Shown here: piece after piece, positions 7,761 through 17,154 of the stretch
Layout of the letters: the number at the start of each line of letters is the position of its first letter
Numbering within the stretch: the first letter of the stretch is position 1
Assembly (NCBI RefSeq): GCF_006088715.1
Contig: NZ_CP030771.1
Span: 4,660,001-4,724,000, forward strand
Reading direction: 5' to 3'
Length of the DNA stretch: 64,000 nt
DNA from: Streptomyces sp. YIM 121038
GTDB lineage: Bacteria > Actinomycetota > Actinomycetes > Streptomycetales > Streptomycetaceae
Program-made: the position numbers and the translations under genes
Notes under the pieces: generated by a model
What the model was told of the DNA's origin: nothing
The model's input: only the letters and a program-made list of their open reading frames with translations
Databases searched by the model: none

Positions 7761-10700
7761 TCAGCGCGGCGGGGCCAGCTCCGCCAGGACCTCGTCGACG
7801 GTCAGCGCGGCGCCCGCCGCCCGCTCCCGTTCGTAGGCCCCCGGCCCCAGGGCCTGCCTGGCCTCGGTCTCGACCCGCTCGGCCAGGGCCCGCTCCGGCA
7901 CGGAGCGCTCGTGGCCGCCCCGCCAGCGCGTGGCCCGGGCAAGCAGACGGGTCGCGCGGGCGTGGTCGTGAAGGCGCAGGAACAGCGCGGCGCCCACGTC
8001 CACCAGGCTGGCCGTGACCGGCTCCGAGCAGTGGTGGTGCAGGGCGTCGCGCAGCACGTCGGCGAGCAGGGCGAGCCCGGCCTCGGGGCCCGACTCGGCG
8101 GCGGTGACCCGGGCCTCCACATTGCCGAGGCCCGCCCCGAACTGCGGCGGCAGCGTGCCGCGCTCGCCCTCCTTGCGGGCCGCGTCGCACAGGGCGCGCG
8201 CCCGCACCGCGTCACCGTCGTCGATGGCCAGGGAGGCGCGCATCAGGCAGACGAAGGCGCGGGCGTCCGGGACGCCGAACCGGTCGGCCTCGGCGCTCGC
8301 CTCGTCCAGGCCCTTGGCGGCCAGTTCGCGGTCGCCCTCGCGGTAGGCGATCTCGGCGAGGCGGGCGAGCAGGAACGTGGTCTCGGCGTGCGCCCCCACC
8401 TCGTGCGCGAGGTGCAGCGCCTCTTCGTACTCCCGGCGCGCGTCCGCGTGGTGGCCGCGGGACATCGCCGCCTCCCCCGCCGCGCTGCTGACCTGCGCGC
8501 GCAGCCAGCGGTCGCCCACGCGTCCGCTCAGCGTGCGCAGCTCCCTGAGGTCCTCGTCGACCCCGGCGAGCAGACCGGGCCGGTCGATGACGGTGTGCAC
8601 CCGGAACATCAGGGTGACCGCGATCTCCCAGTCGCCGCCGAAGCTCCGGCAGTTGGCGACCGCCGTGTCCAGGGACGGCACCACGTTGTGGGGCTCGTCG
8701 AGGAAGTACATCGTGAACGGCCAGAGCAGCCCCGGGAAGTGGCCGCTCGCGGGCACGGGCCGGGCCAGGGTGTCCCGGACGCGGCGGATGTACCGCCGGG
8801 CGTCGCCGTCGGCGAGCACGCCCGCGGGCCGCGCCTCCACCGTCAGGAACAGGTGCAGCATCCGCAGGGCCATCCGGGGCCAGTACGTCGGGCTGTCCTC
8901 GTCGGCGAGGTCGGCGTCGAGCCCGGCGGCTCCGGGGGCGAGCGGAGAGGCGGCGAGGGGCGACGGCTCGGCCGCGGCCTCCGGGGGCTCGGGCCGCGCG
9001 ATGGCGCTCAGGACGCGGCCGACCCAGTCCGAGCCCTCCGTCGGGTAGTTGCGCAGCCACCAGAACCAGCCCATGCCGAGGGCGAGGGCGGTGGCCCGCT
9101 CCTCGTCCCGGCGCTCGACGGCGCGGTGCAGGGCCGCGCGGATGTTGTCGAGCTCGGCCTCCAGGCGGCGGATCCACGGCAGTTGCCCGGCGGAGCGCAG
9201 CAGCGGCTCGGCGCGCTCCACGAGGGCGCGCACATACGCGCCGTGGCGGTCCTCGGCGGCGGCGCGCGCGGCGGGGGTCTCGGCGGCGCGCTCGGTCGCG
9301 TACTCGTGGATGGTCTCCAGCATGCGGTAGCGCATGTCGGGGTCCTCGGGTCCGGCGCCGGGGGTCGCGACGACGAGGGACTTGTCGACGAGGGCGCCGA
9401 TGAGGTCGGCGGCAGGGCCGGTGCACACGGCCTCGGCGGCCTCCAGGTCCCAGCCGCCCGCGAAGACGGAGACCTCGCGCAGGACCGTGCGCTCGGCCTC
9501 GTCCAGGAGGTCCCAGGACCAGTCGACGACGGCCCGCAGGGTCTGCTGGCGCGGCAGGGCCGTGCGGGAGCCGCTGGTGAGCAGGCGGAAGCGATCGTCG
9601 AGGCGGTCGGCGATCTGCCTGGGGGTGAGCAGCCGCAGCCGGGCGGCGGCCAGCTCGATGGCCAGGGGCAGGCCGTCGAGACGGCGGCAGATCTCGTCGA
9701 CGGCCGCGGCGTCCGCGGTGGCGTCGAAGCCGGGGCTCGCGGCCGCGGCCCGCTCGGTGAACAGGCGGTGCGCCGGGTCGGGCGGCAGCGGCTCCACGGG
9801 GCGCACGGACTCGCCCGGCACGCCCAGCGGTTCCCGGCTGGTCGCGAGGATGGTGAGGTCCGGGCAGCGGGTGAGGAGGGTCTCGGCGAGTTCGGCGGCG
9901 GCGCCGATGACGTGTTCGCAGTTGTCAAGGAGCAGGAGCAGGCTGCGCGGGGCGCAGTACTCGACGAGCAGGGCGACGGGGTCGTCCTGAGGAGCGGTCA
10001 GCTCGCTCGTGATCAGCACGGTCTCGCGCAGGTCGAGCGCGCTGACGACCGCGCCGGGCACCGCCTCCGGCCGGTCGAGCGGGGCGAGCTCGGCCAGCCA
10101 TGCGCCGGGATGCCCGGCGGCGGCTTCCTCGGCGAGGCGGGTCTTGCCGGAGCCGCCCGGTCCGGTCAGCGTGACCAGTCGGGCCCTCCGCATGTCCGAA
10201 CGGATGGCGGCGAGTTCGGGTTCCCGGCCGACGAAAGAGGTCAGACGGGGGCGGATGTTCCCCTTCCGCTCAGGGGGCCGGCCGGGGGCCCGCCGGGCAG
10301 CGCGCCCGGGAGCGCGCCCGGAGTGGGCAGGCGCCCGCTCGGAGTGGGCAGGCGCCCGCTCGGAGTGGGCAAGTGCCCGCTCGGAGTGGGCAAGTGCCCG
10401 CTCGGAGTGAGCCGGTGTCTGTTCAGGGTGGGCAAGTGCCCATTCAGCGCGGTCGGCCCGTGCCCGTACGTCGGCGCCTCCCCCGGCGGCCGCCCGCGAG
10501 GCACCGCCCCCTGTCGGAGGCCCGCCCTCCGGTGGCATCGGCTCCGCCAGCAACTCCGCGTGCAGCGCCCGCAGTTCCCGGCCCGGGTCGGCGCCGAGCC
10601 CGTCGGCGAGGGTGCGGCGCGCGTGCTCGTACGCGGCGAGCGCGTCCGCGCCCCGGCCCGCGGCGCGCAGCGCCCGGATCAACAGGGCGTGCAGCGCCTC

Positions 10701-11255
10701 GTCGTAGGGCTGGGTGGCGGTCAGCTCCCGCAGCTCGGGTACGACGTCCGCGGCCCGGCCGAGCAGCAGGTCCGCCTCGATCCGCGCGCGGGCGGCCTCC
10801 GCGCGCCGGGCCTCCGGGCGGGTGGCGGCCGTGCGGTCGGGCAGGTCGGCGAGCGCGGGGCCGTGCCACAGGGCGAGGGCCTCGCGCAGGGTGCGGGCGG
10901 CCGCGTCGGGTTCGCCCCGGTCCAGGGCGGCGGTCCCCTCGCGGGCCAGGCGTTCGAAGCGGTGGAGGTCGACGTCGTCGGGGGCGGCGGTGAGGCGGTA
11001 GCCGCCGGGCTCCGACGCGATGGCGTCCTTGCCGAGGGCCCTGCGGAGGCGCCCCACGAGGGCCTGGAGCGCGGCCGGGGCGTCCGCGGGCGGGGCGTCC
11101 GCCCAGACGTCGTCGACGAGGGTGCCGACGGGGGTGGTGCGGCCCGCGCGGGCGGCCAGGGCCGCGAGGAGGGCGCGCAGGCGGGGGCCGCCCACCGGGA
11201 CGGGGGCTCCCTCATCGTCGTACGCCTCGGTGGCGCCCAGGACTCGATACCGCAC
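7761..11255 (-). CDS. AfsR/SARP-type regulator with BTAD, NB-ARC ATPase and TPR domains
   Basis: This 1164-residue transcriptional regulator starts with an OmpR-like winged-helix DNA-binding domain (about residues 1-95), then a bacterial transcriptional activation domain (about 97-240). A low-complexity linker with a six-unit heptad repeat follows (about 270-312). Next come a STAND/NB-ARC ATPase with Walker A GPGGSGKTR (about 362-370) and Walker B LLLLLDNCEH (about 436-445), and a long helical TPR-like C-terminal half. The family activates secondary-metabolite or developmental genes, usually in response to phosphorylation or nucleotide binding. GTG at 11255 begins the winged-helix (RYRVLGATEAY); the longer frame to 11345 adds only a poor N-terminus. 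The upstream ribosome binding site is weak. The gene ends 4 bases from the convergent sigma gene. Confidence 0.88.
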   Translation of the reverse strand: MRYRVLGATEAYDDEGAPVPVGGPRLRALLAALAARAGRTTPVGTLVDDVWADAPPADAPAALQALVGRLRRALGKDAIASEPGGYRLTAAPDDVDLHRFERLAREGTAALDRGEPDAAARTLREALALWHGPALADLPDRTAATRPEARRAEAARARIEADLLLGRAADVVPELRELTATQPYDEALHALLIRALRAAGRGADALAAYEHARRTLADGLGADPGRELRALHAELLAEPMPPEGGPPTGGGASRAAAGGGADVRARADRAEWALAHPEQTPAHSERALAHSERALAHSERAPAHSERAPAHSGRAPGRAARRAPGRPPERKGNIRPRLTSFVGREPELAAIRSDMRRARLVTLTGPGGSGKTRLAEEAAAGHPGAWLAELAPLDRPEAVPGAVVSALDLRETVLITSELTAPQDDPVALLVEYCAPRSLLLLLDNCEHVIGAAAELAETLLTRCPDLTILATSREPLGVPGESVRPVEPLPPDPAHRLFTERAAAASPGFDATADAAAVDEICRRLDGLPLAIELAAARLRLLTPRQIADRLDDRFRLLTSGSRTALPRQQTLRAVVDWSWDLLDEAERTVLREVSVFAGGWDLEAAEAVCTGPAADLIGALVDKSLVVATPGAGPEDPDMRYRMLETIHEYATERAAETPAARAAAEDRHGAYVRALVERAEPLLRSAGQLPWIRRLEAELDNIRAALHRAVERRDEERATALALGMGWFWWLRNYPTEGSDWVGRVLSAIARPEPPEAAAEPSPLAASPLAPGAAGLDADLADEDSPTYWPRMALRMLHLFLTVEARPAGVLADGDARRYIRRVRDTLARPVPASGHFPGLLWPFTMYFLDEPHNVVPSLDTAVANCRSFGGDWEIAVTLMFRVHTVIDRPGLLAGVDEDLRELRTLSGRVGDRWLRAQVSSAAGEAAMSRGHHADARREYEEALHLAHEVGAHAETTFLLARLAEIAYREGDRELAAKGLDEASAEADRFGVPDARAFVCLMRASLAIDDGDAVRARALCDAARKEGERGTLPPQFGAGLGNVEARVTAAESGPEAGLALLADVLRDALHHHCSEPVTASLVDVGAALFLRLHDHARATRLLARATRWRGGHERSVPERALAERVETEARQALGPGAYERERAAGAALTVDEVLAELAPPR
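10320..10445 (-). repeat. Tandem 21-bp repeat inside the AfsR-like gene
   Basis: Six tandem 21-bp units (plus-strand consensus ggagtgggcaggcgcccgctc) encode the heptad AHSERAx in the linker between the activation domain and the ATPase. The first four are nearly identical and the last two diverged. The repeat keeps the reading frame, so unit number can vary without breaking the protein. Confidence 0.9.
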
Positions 11256-11387
11256 GGGGTCATTCTGGCTCGTCGGGGGCGGGGGTGCCGTCGCGTTTCC
11301 CGCGTGCCCTCGCGGGGCGCCCCAGACCCGCCCCTTCCCGGACAAGGTGGCTCCCCCCCCTTGGACCCCCGTTTATCGGCGCTCCGC

Positions 11388-11414
11388 GCCTCGTCCTCAA
11401 ACGCCGGACGGGCT
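11388..11414 (-). repeat. Dispersed Streptomyces intergenic repeat, copy 1
   Basis: On the minus strand this reads GCCCGTCCGGCGTTTGAGG followed by ACGAGGC. Related copies occur at 30979-31005 and 40679-40702, with a degenerate one at 40724-40755. All lie between genes. I recognise this motif as common between Streptomyces genes; its function is unknown to me. Confidence 0.75.
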
Positions 11415-11501
11415 GGGTGGTGCCGCTGCGGGCCCGTCCCGAACGCCGCCGCACCCGGGGGGCTGGAAGGTCTCTGGTGCGGCCCGCCCCGAACGCCGCC
11501 G

Positions 11502-13613
11502 CTAGTGCGGCAGCGAGTGCGGTGTCCTGGCCGCCCCCAGGGTGCCCTGTTGCGGGACCACCGTCCCCGTGGGGACGGCCCGTTGGCGTGCCGGTGTGCC
11601 GGTCCAGCAGGTGCCGCGCCGGGACAGCAGGCGTCGCAGCCACACCTCCGTGGCGACGAGGTCGGCGAGGCCGTCGAGCGGTACCCGCTCGCCTTCGGCC
11701 GCGGCGCGCAGCGCCTTGCGGACGACGCGGGCCTCGACGAGGCCCGCCTGCGCGAGCAGGGGCGTGTCGAAGAGGGCGAGCAGGCCGTCCACCGCCGCGC
11801 GCAGGCCGGTGCGGGCCGCCGCCGCGTTCGAGGCGTGGGACGGCGCGCCCCAGCCGGGCGGGAGTTCGCTGACCCCGGCGCCTTCGAGGACCGTGCGCAG
11901 GATCTGGGCGCGCGCCCCTGGACGTACCCGTACGGACTCCGGGAGCGCCCGGCAGGCGCGGACGACCTGGTTGTCCAGGAAGGGCGCGTGCAGGCGCTGG
12001 AAGCGGACCTCCGCGGCCTGCTCCAGGACGCGCAGGTCTGCCGCGTGCCGGAAGAGGGCGGCCCGCGCGCGGAACTCGCCGGGGCGCTGTCCGGGACCGG
12101 GCCCGGGGCGGGTCGTCGTCTCCTGAAGGCGAACCGATACTTCTGCGAGGGCCTCACCGGTCAGCCAGCGCGCGGCGGGACCCGGTCTGGCCCACGCGAG
12201 GGCGGCCAGCGAGGCCCCCACCGCGCCGCCCGGCTCCTCGAAGCGGCGGTGCAGGAGACGGTCGGCGAGGGTCTCGACGCCCGCGCGGTGCGCCGTGCGG
12301 GCGAGGCGGCGCGCGGCGCCGTACACGCGCGCGGGGACCATGACGGAGCCCTCGGCCTTGGCCAGGGCGGTGACCGGCCGCACCAGGTGGCGTCGCTTGC
12401 GGTCCATCAGGAGGTCGGCCAGGCGCGCCGGGTGGGCGTCCAGGACCTGCCGGGCGCCGTAGCCGGTGAAGTGGTCCGCGCTGCCCGAGGCGAGGCGGGC
12501 GCGGTGGCGCTGGGCGGCGACGAGCACGCCGCTGGGCTCGTCGGTCAGGGGTCCTTCCAGGTCGGCGTACGGGAGGCTCTCCTCGCCCCCGGCGACGACG
12601 ACGTGGTGCAGCCGGGGGTTGGCGGCGATGGTGCCCGCGCGCTCCAGCTCGGCCTCGCGGCCGCCCGTGGCGAGGTCGTTGAAGGTGACGGCGAGGAGCC
12701 GCTCGCCCGCGCCGGTGCCGTGGCCGAGGACCGTGCCGGGCATCCCGGGCAGGCCCGCCGCGAGCAGGGCGAGGGTGCCGGAGGCGGGGCCGCCGGAGAG
12801 GTCGGCGCCGATGCCGGGCACCGGCATGCCGCGGGCCGCGCGCCGCTCGGCGGGGCCCATGCCGGGGACGGGGCCGGGGTCGATGTCGGTGCCCGGGACG
12901 TGCCGCGGGGCCCGCAGACGCGCGCGTACGGCTTCGACGAGGGCGTCCCGGACGCCCTCCACCGCGCTGGCCTCGTCGGTCGGCGGGGCCGCGACGGCGA
13001 GGGACGCGACGGGTTCGTACCCGGCGACTTCGCGCGCGCCCGCGCGGAGGATCAGCGCATGCCCCGGGGGCACGCGCCGCACGCCCTGGTACGGCGTCGA
13101 GTCGTGCAGCGCCTCCGGGACGTCGGGGGCGGCGAGCAGCGCCGCGAGGTGGCCGATGTCCAGGTGCGCCTCGATGAGGTCGGCCAGCGGCAGGGCGGCC
13201 GTCGCGTACGCCGTGCCGCCCGCCCACGGGGTGTGGAACACGGGCCGGGCGCCCGCCAGGTCGCCCGCGACCATCACGCGGCGGCCGACCTGGACGACCG
13301 CGGTGTAGCTGCCGGGCCAGGCGGTCAGGTGCCGCAGCGCGCCGCCGCGGGCGGCGAACAGGCTGGCCCGCAGCTCCTCGTCGCTCGCCCCGCAGATGCC
13401 GAGCACGGCGATGCGGGTCTCGTCGTCGGCCTTGACGGTGCGCACCTCGTCGGGGCGCCAGTCACCGACCGCCCACAGGGGGTCGGGGTCGCCCCACAGG
13501 AGCTGGGAGCCCACGGGGTGGACGGTCTCGCCGTCGTCCCCGGAGGCGCCCGCCGTGCCGAGGGCGGCCGAAGGCCTCGCGGTGGTACTGCTCCACCCCA
13601 CCAACCACCGCAT
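11502..13613 (-). CDS. Stand-alone asparagine-synthetase-like enzyme
   Basis: The 703-residue protein resembles asparagine synthetase B and lasso-peptide cyclases: an N-terminal Ntn-like domain (about residues 1-200, with LTAWPGSYTAVVQ) and a C-terminal ATP-dependent amide ligase domain. It begins MRWLVGW, so the catalytic Cys2 of glutamine amidotransferases is absent and ammonia release from glutamine is unlikely. The pyrophosphate loop near residue 270 reads LSGGPASG rather than SGGxDS. ATG at 13613 has GGAGG five bases upstream and is preferred over the open frame to 13676. No lasso precursor, protease or RiPP recognition gene is visible nearby. It may be an amide-forming enzyme of unknown substrate or a catalytically altered relative. 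Confidence 0.75.
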   Translation of the reverse strand: MRWLVGWSSTTARPSAALGTAGASGDDGETVHPVGSQLLWGDPDPLWAVGDWRPDEVRTVKADDETRIAVLGICGASDEELRASLFAARGGALRHLTAWPGSYTAVVQVGRRVMVAGDLAGARPVFHTPWAGGTAYATAALPLADLIEAHLDIGHLAALLAAPDVPEALHDSTPYQGVRRVPPGHALILRAGAREVAGYEPVASLAVAAPPTDEASAVEGVRDALVEAVRARLRAPRHVPGTDIDPGPVPGMGPAERRAARGMPVPGIGADLSGGPASGTLALLAAGLPGMPGTVLGHGTGAGERLLAVTFNDLATGGREAELERAGTIAANPRLHHVVVAGGEESLPYADLEGPLTDEPSGVLVAAQRHRARLASGSADHFTGYGARQVLDAHPARLADLLMDRKRRHLVRPVTALAKAEGSVMVPARVYGAARRLARTAHRAGVETLADRLLHRRFEEPGGAVGASLAALAWARPGPAARWLTGEALAEVSVRLQETTTRPGPGPGQRPGEFRARAALFRHAADLRVLEQAAEVRFQRLHAPFLDNQVVRACRALPESVRVRPGARAQILRTVLEGAGVSELPPGWGAPSHASNAAAARTGLRAAVDGLLALFDTPLLAQAGLVEARVVRKALRAAAEGERVPLDGLADLVATEVWLRRLLSRRGTCWTGTPARQRAVPTGTVVPQQGTLGAARTPHSLPH

Positions 13614-14286
13614 CGCCGCCTCCACAGCCTGTGGACAAACCAGTGACCCTCCGGAATCGAGGGACTGGGGACCCATGCTGCCACGAAGGAGGCGTGCGAG
13701 AGGGTCTACGACGGCGCTCGTACCGGCGCGAACGCGCCCCGGGGGATCTATGGTTGAGGACGCAACGACGTCAACACCGGGACGTAGGGCGGCCGGAGCG
13801 CGGGCAGGCGGGGTCGATTTTCGGCCAATTCAGCCATGGCCGAACACGCCCCCCAGGGCCGGGACGGCCAACGCACAGCCCGGGAGGCGGTGTTCGCCTC
13901 CCGGACCGGTCCGCCGCCCGCGGGGATGGAGGCGGCGGTGTCCCCCAGCCCGCTGACTCCAGCGCAGCGGGCCGACCCACGCGTCATCCATGGAAACGCT
14001 CTCCCGGTGGCCGTAGAAGAGCGCACACACGGGCGCACGGCCACACACCCGGAGCACGCTCCGACGGTGCCGCACGCCCGTACGGACAACAATCTCGCCA
14101 TACGGAACTACGCCTCTTAACGCTTGGGATTCACCGAACTACGCTGGGTGTGCTGTTGTTTTCGCGGAGGCATATACCTGGGGGCTCGGCCACGTGCTCT
14201 TGCGGCCGGGGATCGGGAAACGGCGCGCGACACGCCGTTCGCACCGGTGACCCCCGGTAGCCGCCCCCGGGGGGAAGGCAGCACGA
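13614..14286. other. Divergent intergenic region, 673 bp
   Basis: No convincing gene lies here. A 94-codon frame at 13836-14120 exists but lacks a ribosome binding site and loses GC3 bias toward its end. The right end holds a candidate promoter for the sporulation-associated gene (14117-14145). The remainder is GC-rich with no strong repeat that I can see. Confidence 0.5.
14117..14145 (+). promoter_or_regulatory. Candidate vegetative promoter
   Basis: TTAACG (14117-14122) and TACGCT (14140-14145) are separated by exactly 17 bases, matching the HrdB-type consensus moderately. They lie 140 bases before the first start of the sporulation-associated gene, implying an untranslated leader. Confidence 0.4.
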
Positions 14287-15789
14287 ATGCCGCGCGGTCA
14301 CGCCACTGCCCGGCAGCCGTCTGTGTCCGAGGGGTGGCGCATGTCCAGGGAGCAACGCGGGCCGAACGAAAAGCTCGGCACCGTTCTCGCCCTCGCGGGA
14401 ATCAGCAACGCGGGACTCGCGCGCAGGGTCAACGACCTCGGTGCTCAACGCGGGTTGACGCTCAGGTACGACAAGACCTCGGTGGCCCGGTGGGTGTCCA
14501 AGGGGATGGTGCCGCAGGGCGCCGCGCCGCACCTCATCGCCGCCGCCATCGGCCAGAAGCTCGGGCGCCCCGTGCCCCTGCACGAGATCGGCCTCGCCGA
14601 CGCGGACCCGGCGCCCGAAGTGGGCCTCGCCTTCCCGCGCGACGTCGGCGCCGCGGTCAAGTCGGCGACCGAGCTGTACCGCCTCGACCTCGCGGGCCGC
14701 CGCGCGGGCGGCGGCGGCATCTGGCAGTCCCTGGCAGGCTCCTTCGCCGTCAGCGCGTACGCCACGCCCGCGTCCCGCTGGCTCATAACCCCGGCCGACA
14801 GCTCGGTCGCCCGCGACGTCAGCCGCGACGGGCCGCGCGACGTGGCCAAGGCCGACGAGGGCGGCGCGCCGATGAAGGTCGGCCACAGCGACGTACTGAA
14901 ACTGCGGGAGGCCGCCGAGGACGCGCGGCGCTGGGACTCCAAGTACGGCGGCGGCGACTGGCGCTCGTCGATGGTCCCGGAGTGCCTGCGCGTCGAGGCG
15001 GCGCCGCTGCTCCTCGGCTCGTACTCGGACGAGGTGGGCCGCGCCCTGTTCGGCGCCACCGCCGAGCTGACCCGGCTCGCCGGCTGGATGGCCTTCGACA
15101 CCGGCCAGCAGGAGGCCGCCCAGCGGTACTACATCCAGGCGCTCCGCCTGGCCCGCGCGGCCGCCGACGTGCCCCTGGGGGGGTACGTCCTGGCGTCGAT
15201 GTCCCTCCAGGCGACCTACCGGGGCTTCGGCGACGAGGGCGTCGACCTCGCCCAGGCCGCCCTGGAGCGCAACAGGGGGCTCGCGACCGCGAGGACCATG
15301 AGCTTCTTCCGGCTCGTCGAGGCGCGCGCGCACGCGCGTGCCCACGACGCCCAGGCCGCGGGCGCGGCCCTGCGGGCCGCCGAGGGCTGGCTGGAGCGGT
15401 CCCGCGACGGCGACCACGACCCGTCCTGGCTCGGCTTCTACGGCTACGACCGCTTCGCCGCGGACGCCGCCGAGTGCTACCGCGACCTGAAGGCGCCCCG
15501 CCAGGTCCGGCGCTTCACGGAGCAGGCGCTGTCCCGGCCCACCGAGGAGTTCGTCCGCTCCCACGGCCTGCGGCTCGTCGTCTCCGCCGTCGCCGAGCTG
15601 GAGTCCGGGAACCTGGACGCGGCCTGCGAGCAGGGCGTGCGGGCGGTGGAGGTCGCCGGACGCATCTCCTCCGCACGCACCACGGAGTACGTGAAGGACC
15701 TGCTGCACCGCCTGGAGCCCTACGGGGACGAGCCCCGGGTGGTGGAGCTGCGGGAGCGGGCCCGCCCCCTGCTCGTCGCCCCGGCGTGA
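14287..15789 (+). CDS. Sporulation-associated regulator (ORF1590-like)
   Basis: This 500-residue protein (482 from the internal start) matches the Streptomyces sporulation-associated family typified by S. griseus ORF1590, as I recall it. Its N-terminus has a phage-repressor-like helix-turn-helix region (about residues 29-75, [15 protein letters not shown]), and the rest is helical and TPR-like. Two starts look usable. ATG at 14287 has GGGGAAGG eight bases upstream, and ATG at 14341 has GAGGGG six bases upstream. The S. griseus gene is known to give two products from nested starts, the shorter lacking the helix-turn-helix. An internal ATG-GTG pair near 14506 after AAGGGG could play that part here, though its spacing is poor. 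Confidence 0.85.
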   Translation: MPRGHATARQPSVSEGWRMSREQRGPNEKLGTVLALAGISNAGLARRVNDLGAQRGLTLRYDKTSVARWVSKGMVPQGAAPHLIAAAIGQKLGRPVPLHEIGLADADPAPEVGLAFPRDVGAAVKSATELYRLDLAGRRAGGGGIWQSLAGSFAVSAYATPASRWLITPADSSVARDVSRDGPRDVAKADEGGAPMKVGHSDVLKLREAAEDARRWDSKYGGGDWRSSMVPECLRVEAAPLLLGSYSDEVGRALFGATAELTRLAGWMAFDTGQQEAAQRYYIQALRLARAAADVPLGGYVLASMSLQATYRGFGDEGVDLAQAALERNRGLATARTMSFFRLVEARAHARAHDAQAAGAALRAAEGWLERSRDGDHDPSWLGFYGYDRFAADAAECYRDLKAPRQVRRFTEQALSRPTEEFVRSHGLRLVVSAVAELESGNLDAACEQGVRAVEVAGRISSARTTEYVKDLLHRLEPYGDEPRVVELRERARPLLVAPA

Positions 15790-15886
15790 GCGGCGACACG
15801 GGCCTTCGCGGCCCCGGGTGCCCAGGACCACGTTTAACGGCGTTGTCAGTGGTGCAGGGCACTATCGGGGTGGGAGGTGCAGAGCG

Positions 15887-17095
15887 ATGGGTCGGGGTTC
15901 CGTGGCGTATGACTGTGACGTGCTCGTCGTCGGGGGCGGCATCGTCGGGCTTTCGGTCGCGCATGCCCTCACCCGGGCGGCGCCCGGCACCCGGGTGACC
16001 GTCCTGGAGAAGGAGGCGGGCCCGGCCCGCCACCAGACCGGGCGGAACAGCGGAGTGATCCACAGCGGGATCTACTACCGCCCGGGCTCCCTGAAGGCGC
16101 GCTTCGCCGTGGGCGGCGCCGCCGAGATGGTCAAGTTCTGCGCCGAGTACGGCATCGCGCACCAGGTCACCGGCAAGCTCATCGTCGCCACCGACCGCGC
16201 CGAGCTGCCCCGGCTGCACGCCCTCGTCCAGCGCGGCCGGGAGAACGGCATCCCGGTCCGCGAGCTCGGCCCCGCCCAGATAGCGGAGTACGAGCCGGAC
16301 GTGCGCGGCATCGCCGCCATCCACGTCGGCACCACCGGCATCTGCGACTACGGCGCGGTCGCCGAGCAGCTCGCCCACGCCTCCGGCGCGGAGGTGCGCT
16401 ACGGCGCCCAGGTCGTCCACGTCGACCGCCGCCCCGACCGCGGCGTCGCCGTGCGCACCGCGCGCGGGGACGTGCTGCGCGCCAAGGTCCTCGTCAACTG
16501 CGCGGGGCTGCACTGCGACCGGATCGCCCGCCTGACCGGCGACGAGCCGGACATGCGGATCGTGCCCTTCCGGGGGGAGTACTTCACGCTCGCCCGGCCC
16601 GAGCTCGTGCGCGGGCTCGTGTATCCCGTGCCCGACCCGGCCTTCCCCTTCCTCGGCGTGCACCTCACGCGCGGCGTCGACGGCGGCGTCCACGTCGGGC
16701 CGAACGCGGTGCCCGCGCTGGCCCGCGAGGGGTACGACTGGTCGGTGGTGCGGCCCCGCGAGCTCGCCGGGACGCTCGCCTGGCCGGGCTCCTGGCAGAT
16801 CGCCCGGCGCCACTGGCGGTACGGGGCGGGAGAGCTGCGCAGATCCCTGTCCAAGGAGGCGTTCACCCAGGCCGTGCGGCGGCTGCTGCCCGGCGTGCGG
16901 GCCGAGGACCTGGTGCCCGCGGCCGCGGGCGTGCGGGCGCAGGCCGTGCTGCGGGACGGCACCCTCGTCGACGACTTCCTGATCCAGGAGGGGGCCCGCG
17001 CCGTGCACGTGCTGAACGCGCCCTCGCCCGCGGCCACCGCCTCGCTGCCCATCGGCCGGGAGGTGGCCCGCCGGGTCCTCGCCGCGCTGCGCTGA
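15887..17095 (+). CDS. lhgO: L-2-hydroxyglutarate oxidase/dehydrogenase
   Basis: The 402-residue flavoprotein belongs to the DAO/LhgO family that oxidises L-2-hydroxyglutarate to 2-oxoglutarate, passing electrons to the quinone pool or oxygen. It has the FAD-binding Rossmann motif VVGGGIVGLSVAHAL at about residues 12-26. The family-typical segments RNSGVIHSGIYYRPGS and PFRGEYFTL are also present, as is the C-terminal LNAPSPAATASLPIG. ATG at 15887 follows GGGAGG by nine bases; a frame starting at 15818 has no support. It is 97 bases after the sporulation gene and 59 bases before trmB, on the same strand. Confidence 0.9.
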   Translation: MGRGSVAYDCDVLVVGGGIVGLSVAHALTRAAPGTRVTVLEKEAGPARHQTGRNSGVIHSGIYYRPGSLKARFAVGGAAEMVKFCAEYGIAHQVTGKLIVATDRAELPRLHALVQRGRENGIPVRELGPAQIAEYEPDVRGIAAIHVGTTGICDYGAVAEQLAHASGAEVRYGAQVVHVDRRPDRGVAVRTARGDVLRAKVLVNCAGLHCDRIARLTGDEPDMRIVPFRGEYFTLARPELVRGLVYPVPDPAFPFLGVHLTRGVDGGVHVGPNAVPALAREGYDWSVVRPRELAGTLAWPGSWQIARRHWRYGAGELRRSLSKEAFTQAVRRLLPGVRAEDLVPAAAGVRAQAVLRDGTLVDDFLIQEGARAVHVLNAPSPAATASLPIGREVARRVLAALR

Positions 17096-17138
17096 CCCGA
17101 CCGGCGGCTCGGGGCGCCCCCGTCCGGTCCCGCCGCAC

Positions 17139-17144
17139 TAAAAT
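17139..17144 (+). promoter_or_regulatory. -10 element of a near-leaderless trmB promoter
   Basis: TAAAAT stands out in very GC-rich sequence and ends ten bases before the GTG start of trmB. A transcript would begin within a few bases of the start codon. No ribosome binding site is present, which agrees. Confidence 0.5.
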
Positions 17145-17154
17145 CGACGGCACT

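Noticed and set aside
7680..13646. A 1988-codon plus-strand open frame
   Set aside because: It runs antisense to the AfsR-like and asparagine-synthetase-like genes and has no domain, start signal or sensible composition.
13836..14120. Possible 94-residue gene in the spacer before the sporulation-associated gene
   Set aside because: It has no ribosome binding site and its GC3 bias fades, and opposite-strand frames are equally open. Not convincing without conservation data.
11502..14286. Lasso-peptide cluster suggested by the asparagine-synthetase homologue
   Set aside because: No precursor peptide, leader protease or recognition-element gene could be found on either strand nearby.
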